Source: JBKBKN01 sp046294625
GTDB taxonomy: Bacteria; Bacteroidota; Bacteroidia; M30B66
Length of the DNA stretch: 64,000 nt
Direction of reading: 5' to 3'
Assembly (NCBI GenBank): GCA_046294625.1
Contig: JBKBKN010000017.1
Span: 10,903 to 74,902, forward strand
Shown: positions 45,511 to 55,822 of the stretch, piece after piece
Layout: each line of letters begins with the position of its first letter
Position numbering within the stretch: position 1 is the stretch's first letter
Notes under the pieces: generated by a model
Database searches by the model: none
What the model saw: only the letters and a program-made list of their open reading frames with translations
Told to the model about the DNA's origin: nothing
Position numbers and translations under genes: made by a program

Positions 45511-47745
45511 TTAATTCATCAACTCTCCAAGCTTATTGTCAAAGGCTTGCTTAAATGATGCAATTGTACCCCAATTTTCACCATCCACTTCAATTTGGCC
45601 TGTTGTAACCTCCCCTAATAAATGAAATGCACAATCGGTCTGTGCCATAAATTCAACAAAACTTTCTTGCAACGACGCACTTACTGATACCACTACCCTG
45701 CCCTGCGCTTCACCAAACAAAAATGCATCGCGACGGTAATTTTCATCCGTTTCAATCGTGAAGCCTTTGTTATTTTCAAAACCACTTTCGCATAGCGCAA
45801 CAAAAAGCCCTCCGTCAGCTACATCATGAGCCGAAGCAATCAAACCATTGCGGATAAGTCCTGCAACGCTGTTGTGCAAAAGCATTTCTTCGTCCATATT
45901 GAAATAAGGAGCCGGTGAAAGCTTCACTTGATGATAACTGTATAAATATTCTGAGCAATTAATATCATTTTGCGATGCGCCTATCAGGTAGATCAAATCT
46001 CCATTATTCTCAAACGCAATGCCGGTATGTAATTTTTTATCATCCAAAATTCCAAGCATACCAATAGTTGGCGTGGGGAATACCGGAACAGTTTTGTCCG
46101 GCATCACTGTCTGATTGTAAAAACTCACATTGCCACCTGTAACCGGTGTGCCCAATTTTTCGCAAGCAAAACCCATTCCTTTAATTGCATTTACAAATTG
46201 CCAATACACCTCCGGGTTATAAGGGTTACCAAAATTCAGACAATTGGTGATAGCGCGAGGTTGTCCACCGCTGCAGATGATATTTCGCGCCGCTTCACTC
46301 ACTGCAATAGCTGTTCCTTTTTCCGGATCGGCATGAATATAACGTGAATTACAATCAACCGACATGGCCAACGCTTTATTAGACTCTTTGATATTTACTA
46401 CACCTGCATCCGAAGGTTTATTGGTGCTCATATTCTTTGTGCCCACCATTGAGTCATATTGCTCATAAATCCATCGTTTTGATGCGATATTAGGATGAGA
46501 TATTAAAAAGTCAGCTACCTTTTTCAGGTCATTGGGTTCTTCTATCTGATCGATTGAAAATTTGAATGTTTCAGCATAATAGGCAGGCTCTTTATATTCG
46601 CGTTGATAAACTGGTGCACCACCTCCCAAAACGAGCGATTCAGCCGGTATATCAGCCACCAGTTCGCCGTGCATGAAATAGCGCAAACGATCGCCTTCAG
46701 TCACTTCGCCGATGATTTCGCAATTCAGATCCCATTTCTCAAGTATGGCTTCCACTTCATTTTCACGTCCTTTTTTTACAACCATAAGCATACGCTCCTG
46801 TGATTCGGAGAGCAAAATCTCCCAATCGAGCATACCTTGCTGACGGGTCGGTACTTTATCCAACCAAATGTTCATGCCATGTTTGCCTTTAGCCGACATT
46901 TCTGATGTGGAACATGTAATTCCTGCTGCACCCATATCTTGCATGCCCACCACGGCTCCGGAACGAATCACTTCAAGCGTTGCTTCGAGCAACAATTTTT
47001 CCTGAAAGGGATCACCTACCTGAACGGCCGGTAAATCTTTGGCTGACTCTTCCGTTAAGTCGCCCGAAGCAAAAGTAGCTCCATGAATTCCATCCTTTCC
47101 TGTTGAAGATCCGATAATATAAACCGGATTGCCCACCCCATACGAAATCGCGGAAGCAGTAAAGCCCACTTCTACAATGCCCACTGACATAGCGTTTACG
47201 AGTGGATTTTCATTAAAGCATTCATCAAAAACAACTTCCCCGGCAACAATGGGCACGCCAAAGGCATTGCCATAGTCGCCAATGCCTTTCACCACGCCAC
47301 GCACGAGCCATTTGGTCTTGTCCAACTCCGGATTGCCAAATCGTAATGAATTGAGCTGTGCAATCGGTCTTGCCCCCATTGTAAAAATATCGCGATTAAT
47401 CCCACCAACCCCCGTAGCTGCTCCTTGATAGGGTTCGAGAGCAGAAGGGTGATTATGCGATTCTATTTTAAATGCACAAGCTAAACCATCACCAATATCG
47501 ATAAGTCCTGCGTTCTCCTCACCTGCTTCTGCTAAAAGCCCCTCACCCTTTTTGGGAAGTGTTTTTAGCCATACAATGGAGTTTTTATAGGAGCAGTGTT
47601 CCGACCACATAACGGAGTAAATACTCAGTTCTGTGAAATTGGGTTTACGACCTAAAATCTCACAAATTTTGTCATATTCTTCGGGCAAAAGACCTAGTTT
47701 TCTTGCTGTTTCTATTCCCGGGAGACTTTCTGCAACTGATGACAT
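45511..47745 (-). CDS. purL: Phosphoribosylformylglycinamidine synthase subunit PurL
   Basis: The 744-aa protein is of the small (bacterial PurL) type, not the fused large type. It shows [10 protein letters not shown] near the start, [21 protein letters not shown], the FGxP segment [30 protein letters not shown], and the [16 protein letters not shown] lobe motif. It forms FGAM from FGAR with ammonia from PurQ; no purQ or purS is visible here. It is the last gene of a minus-strand run of up to five genes (14-base gap after the T9SS cytochrome gene). Confidence 0.96.
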   Translation of the reverse strand: MSSVAESLPGIETARKLGLLPEEYDKICEILGRKPNFTELSIYSVMWSEHCSYKNSIVWLKTLPKKGEGLLAEAGEENAGLIDIGDGLACAFKIESHNHPSALEPYQGAATGVGGINRDIFTMGARPIAQLNSLRFGNPELDKTKWLVRGVVKGIGDYGNAFGVPIVAGEVVFDECFNENPLVNAMSVGIVEVGFTASAISYGVGNPVYIIGSSTGKDGIHGATFASGDLTEESAKDLPAVQVGDPFQEKLLLEATLEVIRSGAVVGMQDMGAAGITCSTSEMSAKGKHGMNIWLDKVPTRQQGMLDWEILLSESQERMLMVVKKGRENEVEAILEKWDLNCEIIGEVTEGDRLRYFMHGELVADIPAESLVLGGGAPVYQREYKEPAYYAETFKFSIDQIEEPNDLKKVADFLISHPNIASKRWIYEQYDSMVGTKNMSTNKPSDAGVVNIKESNKALAMSVDCNSRYIHADPEKGTAIAVSEAARNIICSGGQPRAITNCLNFGNPYNPEVYWQFVNAIKGMGFACEKLGTPVTGGNVSFYNQTVMPDKTVPVFPTPTIGMLGILDDKKLHTGIAFENNGDLIYLIGASQNDINCSEYLYSYHQVKLSPAPYFNMDEEMLLHNSVAGLIRNGLIASAHDVADGGLFVALCESGFENNKGFTIETDENYRRDAFLFGEAQGRVVVSVSASLQESFVEFMAQTDCAFHLLGEVTTGQIEVDGENWGTIASFKQAFDNKLGELMN

Positions 47746-47759
47746 GCGCTCAATCGATT

Positions 47760-49418
47760 TTATTGAATTATAAACTTTTGAATGATGATTTCTTCGCCAA
47801 TCAACACGCGCGCAAAGTAAATACCTTTTGCTAAACGGATACCGTCTCTGTTGATACTTGTTTGTAACTTTCCTGGTGCTTGCTTACCAAGATCTAGGGT
47901 GTAATGTTCTCTGCCTTGAAGATCAAAAATTTGGAGCTGCACTTGGCTGCTTGCGCTTAAGTTTATTTCTAAAATAGCATCACCACTCGATGGATTAGGA
48001 TAAATGCTAAGGTGGTTGCTTGAAAGCGTTTCAATGCCGGTCGGATTGCCATCAATTAATTCGCCCAAAATATACTGGTAATAGAAAACCATCATTTCAT
48101 CTTCTGTTGTTAACCCGAAAGTTACTAGACTTGGGCCGGTATTTCTGAATGTGGCTTCATGTATGAGCCCATGACGGGGATTGATTGGATAGAAATCGTC
48201 CCATGTCCGAATCGGTGGATGTGAAAAGTCATAGAAACCTTGATTAAACGTGTAATTTACATTGTAGAAACCTTCATAAATCTGCTCACCCTTAGTTCCA
48301 TCTGAATTTCTTACAAAAATATCATAGTCAATTCCGTACTTATGTGTGTGTGATGTGAGTTGCCACAATTTCCAATAATGATTGGCGGTGCTAAAAAACA
48401 CCGGACGAGAGAAAGTGACCGGCTGCCCATTGTTTGGGATGAAAATCTGCAGATTGGTTACCAGATCGGAATACATTTCCACCGATGGACTGGTTTTGGG
48501 TTCAGTATATACATCCAGAAATGCTTCAACGGCAAGGACCGAATCGGTGCTATAATTTCGGATGTGATAGTTGAGATCGAGCACATCATTGGCTGCCCAC
48601 ACATAGGCCGTATTTTCAGGCAATTGCGTATCGTAAGAAATCTGCCAAGCATTCACAATCGTATTGTTTCCGGTTGAGCTTCCATTTCCGTTTTGTGGAT
48701 TTTGAATACGCAATCCTTCCGGAAAAATGTTTGCAGTATTGGGATTTAGTTTATACAAAATGAAATGATGCGATTGTGGCGCCATAAATAAATTCAACCG
48801 ATTCACTTTAACGGTGTCTGGCAAATCAAGTGCATATTTGATGAAATATTCTACTTCGTTTTGCGGAGCTAAAAACAATTTACCGAGATGAATGCGGAAA
48901 GCACCCGTCTCTGTTGGCATGGGAGGCTCTTCAGGGATGGCATTGATGCCACCGTTGGTGTAATACTCCTGAAGTACATTCGTATTCACCACATTGCCAT
49001 TTTGCGGAGCGCCACGATAAATCCATTGACGGATCAATTCAATCTCCACATTGCTTAAGGGTGGTGTAGGAGCCGAAGGCATTGTATTACCTTCCTGTAT
49101 GCCATCCAATCCAGCATGCGCATAAAGTCCGTTATTGACTTTACGGTACAGAAAACTGCGTTCAGGATAACCGGGACGTATCAGTTTGTGGTTTTTGGCG
49201 GCAGCAGCCGGATTGGTCGGATTCACATTCACGATTCGACTATACACCTGCGATTCGGTTCCTGAAAGATTCAGGTTGCCCTGATTATTTTGTGCATTAT
49301 GACAGCCTTGGGTGCATTTGAGCTGAAAAATTTCATAAATCTGATTGAAGGTGCTTTGCGCCTTGAGTGAAACCAAACCAATCAATACGAAACTGATGGT
49401 AGTAAATGTTTTAATCAT
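47760..49418 (-). CDS. Secreted cytochrome c-like / Cu monooxygenase-like protein with T9SS sorting tail
   Basis: I take ATG 49418 (552 aa): it gives a signal peptide (ending GLVSLKAQ), and the longer frame runs back through the upstream gene. Near residue 37 is CTQGCH, a CxxxCH haem-like site, in a domain with QGNLNLSG and [20 protein letters not shown] ([10 protein letters not shown] then IELIRQWI). Residues about 200-450 resemble the peptidylglycine monooxygenase-type copper domain: SHHFILYKL (about 218), SHTHKYGID (about 356) and DEMMVFYY (about 440) occupy the HH, HxH and Met ligand positions. A T9SS tail follows ([14 protein letters not shown], to FIIQ). It is probably a surface redox enzyme; the substrate is unknown. 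Confidence 0.82.
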   Translation of the reverse strand: MIKTFTTISFVLIGLVSLKAQSTFNQIYEIFQLKCTQGCHNAQNNQGNLNLSGTESQVYSRIVNVNPTNPAAAAKNHKLIRPGYPERSFLYRKVNNGLYAHAGLDGIQEGNTMPSAPTPPLSNVEIELIRQWIYRGAPQNGNVVNTNVLQEYYTNGGINAIPEEPPMPTETGAFRIHLGKLFLAPQNEVEYFIKYALDLPDTVKVNRLNLFMAPQSHHFILYKLNPNTANIFPEGLRIQNPQNGNGSSTGNNTIVNAWQISYDTQLPENTAYVWAANDVLDLNYHIRNYSTDSVLAVEAFLDVYTEPKTSPSVEMYSDLVTNLQIFIPNNGQPVTFSRPVFFSTANHYWKLWQLTSHTHKYGIDYDIFVRNSDGTKGEQIYEGFYNVNYTFNQGFYDFSHPPIRTWDDFYPINPRHGLIHEATFRNTGPSLVTFGLTTEDEMMVFYYQYILGELIDGNPTGIETLSSNHLSIYPNPSSGDAILEINLSASSQVQLQIFDLQGREHYTLDLGKQAPGKLQTSINRDGIRLAKGIYFARVLIGEEIIIQKFIIQ

Positions 49419-50229
49419 AAGATTCAAATTTAATATGGTTTTTGGCAATGCCCATCTGAGCCAAATTTTCACGGGCTTCGCGGAGCATATTACCAAATCC
49501 GCATAAATAAAAATAAGTATCGAGTTTTTCTTTAAATAGTTTTTGATACACTTGATGAACATACCCTTTCTCTCCATTCCAAATAGGAGCATCTTCGCGT
49601 GAGAGCACCGGGATGAACTTAAATTCCGGATGCTGCTGCTGTAATGCATCAAACTCTTGATAGTATGCAAGATCACATATTTTCCGTGCACCATAAATCA
49701 AAGTAATTTTCTGATGAGGAAGATTACGATTGAAAATATCAAAAATCATGGATCGGAAAGGTGCCACTCCTGTACCGGTGCAAACAAAACAAAGCTCACG
49801 ATCAATATGCTCCGGAAGTGAAAATTTACCCAAAGGCATTGAACACAGGAGTATGTTNNNNNNNNNNNNNNNNNNNNNNNNNNNNNNNNNNNNNNNNNNN
49901 NNNNNNNNNNNNNNNNNNNNNNNNNNNNNNNNNNNNNNNNNNNNNNNNNNNNNNNNGCCTTCCATCACATTGGAAAACAAATGATTGGTTCCCATTCCAT
50001 CCGGATTTAATACAATTAGAAACTCCAATATTCTTGTAGAATCGGGTGCAGATGCGATGGAGTAACTTCGGTTGGTAACCCTGCTATCGATTGGCAAATC
50101 AAACATCACAAATTGTCCTGCTTTGAAAATCGGGGGATGAGATTCCGGATATTCAACATGATAAATACGTATGCATTCAGTAACAGATTGCACCCGAACA
50201 ACTTTGCATGGATAGTATTGGTAGGGCAT
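49411..50229 (-). CDS. Ferredoxin-NADP+ reductase-like oxidoreductase, interrupted by an N gap
   Basis: The reading frame is 272 codons including 33 codons of N. Before the gap is the FAD-binding barrel (FKAGQFVMFDLP, NRSYSIASAP); after it are LCSMPLGKFSLPE, the NAD(P)-binding CTGTGVAPFRSM and the YLCGFGNMLREA segment. In this family the residues joining these parts (MEG...GDxLLxxxPLG) are normally few, so the 33-codon gap looks larger than expected. The last 8 bases overlap the start of the cytochrome-type gene, implying coupling. It likely transfers electrons between NAD(P)H and a ferredoxin or related carrier. Confidence 0.8.
   Translation of the reverse strand: MPYQYYPCKVVRVQSVTECIRIYHVEYPESHPPIFKAGQFVMFDLPIDSRVTNRSYSIASAPDSTRILEFLIVLNPDGMGTNHLFSNVMEGXXXXXXXXXXXXXXXXXXXXXXXXXXXXXXXXXNILLCSMPLGKFSLPEHIDRELCFVCTGTGVAPFRSMIFDIFNRNLPHQKITLIYGARKICDLAYYQEFDALQQQHPEFKFIPVLSREDAPIWNGEKGYVHQVYQKLFKEKLDTYFYLCGFGNMLREARENLAQMGIAKNHIKFESYD
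49858..49956. other. Assembly gap (99 Ns)
   Basis: Ninety-nine undetermined bases lie inside the reductase gene. Because 99 is divisible by 3, the flanking frames still join, which may be luck or may reflect an estimated size. Confidence 0.99.
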
Positions 50230-50271
50230 TGGGGTAAAGATAAAAAAATATCATCAATAGCATCTGATAAG

Positions 50272-51228
50272 CTAATGATTTATTGCAGCTCTCCGCAAGC
50301 GATCATTGATAGCTGCACCTAGTCCCGATTCTTCAAAGGCTTCGGCAATAATGATATCTGTTCCGCTGTCGTCGGCTTTTCTCATTACATCAAATAGTCT
50401 GCTGGCTGCTTCTTTGATATTTCCTGTTGGGGAAAGTTCAAAAATTTCTGAAAACATATGGGCTTCTTTTGCTTTCATCGTAATGAGCGTGAGCTGCAAA
50501 CCTTGATGCAATTCAGCTATTTCTTTAGGATTGTCTGTAAAAAATAGTCTTTTTCGTGGGGCATAATGCTGCAGAAGCATTCCCGGGGCAGCAGGATTGG
50601 AGCTTTGGTTGATTCTAAGGTGAACATCCCCCACCTGAGACCTGATTTGTTCGGGCGATAGACCTCCAAGTCTATACACAAATACTTTATCATCTTCCAT
50701 TCCAACTATAGTAGATTCAATACCCACTTCGCATGGTCCTCCATCTAATATAAAATCGATCGCCGTGCCCAATTGTGCTTCCACATGCTCCGCTTTTGTA
50801 GGACTAATATAGCCAAACGGATTGGCACTTGGCGCAGCAAGTGGAAAATCAATTTGGTTAAGCAAAGCTAATGTGAGTGGATGTGAAGGCATGCGAATAC
50901 CCACTTGACTCAGGCCAGATGTCACTATATCTGGTATCAAAGATGATTTAGGCAAAAGCAAGGTGAGCGGTCCAGGCCAAAACTGATTAGCCAATCGTTG
51001 TAAAGGTTCTGGAAACTCCAAAATTAGTTCGCTCAGTTGATCAAGTTTACCTATGTGCACAATAAGCGGATCGAATGAAGGTCGCTGTTTGATCTCAAAG
51101 ATACGCGCTACCAGTTCCGGATTCAACGCATTGGCAGCGAGACCATAAACGGTTTCTGTTGGAATGGCAATTACTTCGCTTTTTAAACGTTGAGCTGCTT
51201 CCTCAATATTGTTGCTGATTTTGGCCAT
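50272..51228 (-). CDS. tsaC: L-threonylcarbamoyladenylate synthase (Sua5/TsaC family)
   Basis: The 318-aa product (ATG 51228; the longer frame from 51267 begins at TTG) has the YrdC domain motif VIAIPTETVYGLAANA, the KxRP element (IKQRPSFDPLIVH), and SAPSANPFGYISPT. The extra C-terminal domain (about 205-318) is the Sua5 linker type. It makes threonylcarbamoyl-AMP for the tRNA modification t6A. It sits in a minus-strand run with a helicase upstream and a reductase downstream. Confidence 0.93.
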   Translation of the reverse strand: MAKISNNIEEAAQRLKSEVIAIPTETVYGLAANALNPELVARIFEIKQRPSFDPLIVHIGKLDQLSELILEFPEPLQRLANQFWPGPLTLLLPKSSLIPDIVTSGLSQVGIRMPSHPLTLALLNQIDFPLAAPSANPFGYISPTKAEHVEAQLGTAIDFILDGGPCEVGIESTIVGMEDDKVFVYRLGGLSPEQIRSQVGDVHLRINQSSNPAAPGMLLQHYAPRKRLFFTDNPKEIAELHQGLQLTLITMKAKEAHMFSEIFELSPTGNIKEAASRLFDVMRKADDSGTDIIIAEAFEESGLGAAINDRLRRAAINH

Positions 51229-51282
51229 GCCCTGCAAAGATAAGTATCGATAGCAATCTTCAGGCAATTCAAAAAGCTATGA

Positions 51283-52707
51283 TTAATTTTCTCTTGGAAG
51301 TATATCTTTCCTAAAATTGATTAAATACAAACTATCTGTTGCCCGGCTCAGAGCTGTGTAAAGCCAACGAAGATCTTCGCGCTGTGGAAATTCTTCCGGC
51401 ATGTAGCCCATATCTACAAATACGCAAGGCCATTGACCACCCTGAGATTTATGACAGGTAACAGCATAAGAAAACTTGATTTGCAAGGCATTGAAATAAG
51501 GGTCTTTCTTAATCTGTTTCCATCGTTCGCGCTTCAATGCTATGTGCAAATAATCCTGTTCGATTTCTTCAGTCATTTGTTTTTGATCCTTATAGGACAT
51601 GCTTGCTTGCGGTGCGTCAAGCACACTCAAATTGAGTTTAATCTCTGCTGTTATCTCTGATGAATAATCGCAAAACCTTACAGTAGCATCTGCAAACAAA
51701 CAGCCATATCGCTCCACGATATTGCCTAACTTCATGATTTCCATCATTTCGCCATTGGCAATGAAGTCTATTTCACCATCGAATCCATCGAGCCAGAAAT
51801 AATTATTTTTCACAGCCATGATCAGGTCTCCGACAGCGAGCTGGTCTTCAAGCCAAAACACACGGTTTCTGATTTGGCGATTGTATAAAACAGCGTTTTT
51901 GTTCGATCGGGTCACTACAATTACTCCTTCGCGCCCATATTTGCTATAAGCATCATTTAAACTATCGGCCAATTCGTAGCCATCGACCGGAATTACATCT
52001 CTGAATTGCTCAAACTCCAGCTTGGGCCAATGTAAATCTTCCCTTGTGAGCGCTTCTCTAACTAAAGTTGCATTATGCAGAATACCTGAATCTTCGCTTT
52101 GCCGAACCACTTCTGTCAGATTTTGCTGTTTCACCTGCACAAAGTAGCCGCTCTGGAGCACTTCTTGGTCTAAAGCAGGACTCAACTCCATGCCCACAGG
52201 AGGCAGCTGAGCTTCATCGCCAATTAACAGGAGTTTGCATCGCTCCCCTTCCTGCACAAACATGAGCAAATCTTCCAACAAATTTCTTTGATTGGGATCT
52301 TCCATATTTTCCTGACCAATCATGGAAGCTTCATCCGCCACAAATAAGGTGTTTTTAAACTTATTTTGTTTGAGGATCAACGATGTCTTATTCTCCACTT
52401 GACGCACCATATAAATCAACCGATGAATCGTGGATGCTGTTTTCCCGGAATAATTAGACATCACTTTGGCAGCCCTTCCGGTTGGTGCAAGCAATACCAC
52501 TTTTAAGCTCGTGTGATTGAGTGTTTTCACTAACGCACTCACCACACTTGTCTTTCCTGTGCCGGCAAATCCTTTGAGCATAAAAACCTCCGAAAAATTG
52601 TCTGAAGCCAGGAAATCGCACACCTTCTCAAAAAAAACGACCTGTCCGTGAGTAGGCTCATGACCTAAATGAATGCCGAGCAAGTGAATGAACTCTTTTT
52701 TTGTCAT
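51283..52707 (-). CDS. RecD-like ATP-dependent DNA helicase (SF1B, UvrD_C_2)
   Basis: The 474-aa protein starts at ATG 52707. Motif I is GFAGTGKTS (46-54), motif II VADEASM, motif III GDEAQLPPVG, motif IV-like VVTRSNKNAV, motif V region AVTCHKSQGGQW and motif VI YTALSRATD. It resembles the helicase core of RecD2 without the long N-terminal part. It probably acts 5'-3' on DNA in repair or recombination. It leads a minus-strand run followed by tsaC at a 54-base gap. Confidence 0.9.
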   Translation of the reverse strand: MTKKEFIHLLGIHLGHEPTHGQVVFFEKVCDFLASDNFSEVFMLKGFAGTGKTSVVSALVKTLNHTSLKVVLLAPTGRAAKVMSNYSGKTASTIHRLIYMVRQVENKTSLILKQNKFKNTLFVADEASMIGQENMEDPNQRNLLEDLLMFVQEGERCKLLLIGDEAQLPPVGMELSPALDQEVLQSGYFVQVKQQNLTEVVRQSEDSGILHNATLVREALTREDLHWPKLEFEQFRDVIPVDGYELADSLNDAYSKYGREGVIVVTRSNKNAVLYNRQIRNRVFWLEDQLAVGDLIMAVKNNYFWLDGFDGEIDFIANGEMMEIMKLGNIVERYGCLFADATVRFCDYSSEITAEIKLNLSVLDAPQASMSYKDQKQMTEEIEQDYLHIALKRERWKQIKKDPYFNALQIKFSYAVTCHKSQGGQWPCVFVDMGYMPEEFPQREDLRWLYTALSRATDSLYLINFRKDILPREN

Positions 52708-52859
52708 GTGAGAAAACGGGGTCAAACATATGTTTTAAAGCGATGCCGAACTTCATTTATCATCCAATAAAAACGACAAAATTCAAAAAACTTAACAATT
52801 TCTTAAAATTGACTTGTACTTGCTTGGAAGAGTCGCCTTAACTTGCGTAAGTTTTCGGG

Positions 52860-54023
52860 ATGAATCAATGTCCTGATATACAGGCATTTATGTCAAAAAA
52901 AATAAAACCTAATTTAAGGTCCAAGCTTGTTGACTCTTCTCGTTTTAGGGTCTATCGTCTTTTTCTGTTCAGAGAAAGAAAATTTCTTCGGTTTATTATT
53001 CTCATGTTTATTCTCACCGGAGTAATTTATCCTTATCCACAAATTGCGATGTGGGTTGGATTTGCTTTTGCTGGCTATTCTGCGATTGCCAATGATAGTA
53101 TTCAGACCATCGGCACTTTTCTATCTTCCAACGCCAAACGTCCCTGGTGGGTGCTTTGGCTCTTCATCGGAAGCATTTTTGTGGTCACCATGTTGGTTAG
53201 TTGGCTCAAGTTTGGTGGCGATGTTTCTTACGAAAGGTTGACTTCTAAAGGTTTCGACAAAGCGCCGGAAAGCTTTTCATTCCTGCAAATAGCAGCCCCT
53301 TTGGTGCTTTTATTGCTCACCCGGTTTAAAATGCCAGTATCAACCACATTTTTGCTATTAAGTTCATTTTCAGCAGATTTCTCAGCTATTTTGAACGTAT
53401 CTATAAAAAGTTTATCTGGATATATCATTGCATTTGTGAGTTCAATTACCATTTGGTTGCTGTTTTCGAAAGCCATCAAAAGATTAACTACCGGCCCTGC
53501 CCACAGCGCTTGGACTCTTGCGCAATGGATTACGAGCGGATGTCTTTGGTCGGTTTGGCTGATGCAAGATGCTGCAAATATTGCTGTGTTTTTACCTCGA
53601 TCATTAAGTTTGGTTCAGTTTTTTGCCTTTGTAAGTTACATCTTTATTGGTCTTGGTCTTCTATTTTATCTTCGTGGCGATCGCATTCAGCAAATTGTAG
53701 AAGAAAAATCAGATGTTACAGATGTGAGAGGCGCTACGCTGATCGACTTTGTTTACACCTTCATCCTCTTCTTTTTCCAAAAACTGAGCAACATACCGAT
53801 GAGCACTACTTGGGTATTCCTTGGTTTGCTTGCCGGAAGAGAAATAGCTATGACTATTAGTCGTGCTTATGAGACCAACCGGGATTTGAGTTTAACTATG
53901 CGCCTTATTAGCCGAGATGTTTTTTCTGCCCTATTTGGACTGGCAATATCCATTTTATTGGCCATATTGGTTAATCCGGTGATTCACAAAGAGATTATAG
54001 GATTTTTCTTAAATCTATTCTAA
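52860..54023 (+). CDS. Divergent PiT-like (phosphate/sulfate permease family) membrane protein
   Basis: The 387-aa protein (ATG 52860 or 52890) has about 9-10 membrane helices. It contains two PiT-like repeats: NDSIQTIGTFLSSN in the N-terminal half, matching the GANDxxxxFG position, then MPVSTTFLLLSSFS; a second PSTT-like element MSTTWVFLGLLAGRE appears in the C-terminal half. These are the hallmarks of inorganic phosphate transporters, but overall the sequence is divergent and substrate could differ. It stands alone between two opposite-strand blocks, divergent from the helicase run and convergent with hemW. Confidence 0.7.
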   Translation: MNQCPDIQAFMSKKIKPNLRSKLVDSSRFRVYRLFLFRERKFLRFIILMFILTGVIYPYPQIAMWVGFAFAGYSAIANDSIQTIGTFLSSNAKRPWWVLWLFIGSIFVVTMLVSWLKFGGDVSYERLTSKGFDKAPESFSFLQIAAPLVLLLLTRFKMPVSTTFLLLSSFSADFSAILNVSIKSLSGYIIAFVSSITIWLLFSKAIKRLTTGPAHSAWTLAQWITSGCLWSVWLMQDAANIAVFLPRSLSLVQFFAFVSYIFIGLGLLFYLRGDRIQQIVEEKSDVTDVRGATLIDFVYTFILFFFQKLSNIPMSTTWVFLGLLAGREIAMTISRAYETNRDLSLTMRLISRDVFSALFGLAISILLAILVNPVIHKEIIGFFLNLF

Positions 54024-54041
54024 TTATTTCTTCCAGCCAAA

Positions 54042-55175
54042 CTATGGACACTTAATCAACTGGAGCATAACATAGTCTGCTAACATCATCCCTTTTCGAC
54101 TTAGCGAGATGCTGTGTTGATTTGACCTATTCAATAGTTCTTTGAGTTGGGGTGAATCAATAGCTTGTTCTAAATAGCGCATCATCTCCATTCCAAAATG
54201 CAGCTCAATGGCTGATAAATCAAGACCGCTTCTTTTCCTTAAGGCTGTAATCACAAATTCATTGAATTGCTGAGTGGAGGTTAATTCTTCGCTTTTATAA
54301 CTCACCAATCGAGCATTACAATTTTGAATGTATTTTTTAAGATTTCGGATATTGTGCTTTCTAATCCGATTGGTAAAGGAGTGTGCAGACGGCCCAAGTC
54401 CAAGATAAGGCTTATAATCCCAATAGCTGCTATTGTGCTTGCTTTCGAATCCGGGTTTGCAAAAATTGCTGATTTCGTAGTGTTCAAATCCTGTTTGCTC
54501 TGCAAAATCCATGAGCATTTGCATGTTAATAGCGCTTTGATCTTCGTTGGTATTGGCTGTTTTCCCTTTTTGTATGTCGAGTGCCAGTTTGGTACCTTCT
54601 TCTACGGTGAGGCTATAGCTCGATAGGTGCTTAATGCCCATTGATTCTGTTAGCTTTAGATTGTTAAGCCACTGATTATTATGGAGCATTGGAAAACCAT
54701 AAATTAAATCTATAGAGATATTACTGATTCCAATGTCTTGCGCTTGTTTCACAGATGAAACAGCCTCTGAAGAAGTATGTGCCCTGTTCATCCAAATCAG
54801 ATGCTCGTCCACAAACGATTGGATACCTATGCTTAATCGATTAAATCCTAATGCCTTAATTTCCTTCAATTTAGCTAGCGTCAAATCATCGGGATTAGCT
54901 TCCATAGTGATTTCAGCTAGTGGAGAAACAAGGAAATGCGAATGTAGCTCATTAAAAATCTTTTGAAGCTGAGCGTAATGGAGCAATGATGGTGTACCTC
55001 CGCCAAAATAAATGGTTTCAATGGTCTGATCTTTTAACTCCTCCTTTCGAAGCAGAATTTCAACACAAATAGCATCTACAAGAGCATCGGCATTTTGAAG
55101 ATTTACAGAAAAATAAAAATCGCAATAATTACAAGCTTTTCTACAAAATGGGATATGCAAATAAATTCCGGCCAA
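54042..55175 (-). CDS. hemW: Radical SAM protein HemW (haem chaperone, formerly HemN-like)
   Basis: The 377-aa protein begins at a TTG (55175), since the family N-terminus MAGIYLHIPFC is at that codon and no ATG precedes the cluster motif in frame. The radical SAM site is CRKACNYC (C11, C15, C18, CxxxCxxC). Other signs are FGGGTPSLL, NPDDLT, RLSIGIQSF and GFNRLS. HemW lacks the fourth cysteine (CxxxCxxCxC) of true HemN; that is consistent here. It lies 3 bases after the bifunctional nuclease stop, so coupled translation may offset the weak TTG start. Confidence 0.9.
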   Translation of the reverse strand: MAGIYLHIPFCRKACNYCDFYFSVNLQNADALVDAICVEILLRKEELKDQTIETIYFGGGTPSLLHYAQLQKIFNELHSHFLVSPLAEITMEANPDDLTLAKLKEIKALGFNRLSIGIQSFVDEHLIWMNRAHTSSEAVSSVKQAQDIGISNISIDLIYGFPMLHNNQWLNNLKLTESMGIKHLSSYSLTVEEGTKLALDIQKGKTANTNEDQSAINMQMLMDFAEQTGFEHYEISNFCKPGFESKHNSSYWDYKPYLGLGPSAHSFTNRIRKHNIRNLKKYIQNCNARLVSYKSEELTSTQQFNEFVITALRKRSGLDLSAIELHFGMEMMRYLEQAIDSPQLKELLNRSNQHSISLSRKGMMLADYVMLQLIKCP

Positions 55176-55178
55176 AAC

Positions 55179-55769
55179 TTACTGACGCTTTTTCATTTCG
55201 TCTCTGATTATTCCTGCCTTTTCATATGCTTCTTCTTCAATGGCTTGTGATAAAAGCTCTTGCAATTCTTCCATGGTCTTACCCGATAAATCGTCTTTGG
55301 GTTTGGGAGCTGATTTGGGTTTACTATCTGAAGTAACTTCTTCCTTGTCTTCTTCTTCGTCTATCACGATTCCTGCGGATGATAGAATAAACTCATAGGT
55401 GTAGATCGGGCAATCAAATCTTACTGCTAAAGCAATAGCATCGGACGTTCGCGCATCGATTTCCACATCATTTGCATCATTCTGCTGACACACAAGTTTT
55501 GCATAGAAGATTCCTTCAGAAAGATTGTAAATGATTACTTCCTTCAGATCAATGAGAAAAGAATCGCAGAAAGTCTTAAACAAATCATGCGTCAGCGGTC
55601 TTGAAGGAGACATTTTTTCAATATGAATGGCAATAGCTTGTGCTTCATAGCCACCAATAATGATTGGAAGTCTTCTGTTACCATGTTCTTCAGAAAGCAC
55701 AAGCGCGTACGCCCCGCTTTGAGTTTGACTATAGGATAGACCTGTTATTGATAGGGCAATCTTCTTCAT
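55179..55769 (-). CDS. Bifunctional nuclease family protein with C-terminal UVR-like motif
   Basis: The 196-aa product has a BFN/DUF151 domain (about 1-130, with RLPIIIGGYEAQAIAIHIE and EIDARTSDAIALAVR) followed by an acidic linker and a UVR-like helix (about 160-195, MEELQELLSQAIEEEAYEKA). BFN proteins were first described as RNase/DNase-like in plants, but bacterial functions are mostly unknown. The pairing with a UVR motif is a recurrent bacterial design. It lies in the etfB-etfA-bfn-hemW run, with a 53-base gap after etfA. Confidence 0.88.
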   Translation of the reverse strand: MKKIALSITGLSYSQTQSGAYALVLSEEHGNRRLPIIIGGYEAQAIAIHIEKMSPSRPLTHDLFKTFCDSFLIDLKEVIIYNLSEGIFYAKLVCQQNDANDVEIDARTSDAIALAVRFDCPIYTYEFILSSAGIVIDEEEDKEEVTSDSKPKSAPKPKDDLSGKTMEELQELLSQAIEEEAYEKAGIIRDEMKKRQ

Positions 55770-55822
55770 ATAATGGAATCATGAAAATAAACAACTTTCA
55801 TGAAGAAATCAAGCGATTTTGA

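Noticed and set aside
49419..49694. N-terminal extension of the cytochrome-type protein
   Set aside because: It lies inside the reductase gene on the same strand in another frame; the signal peptide begins at ATG 49418.
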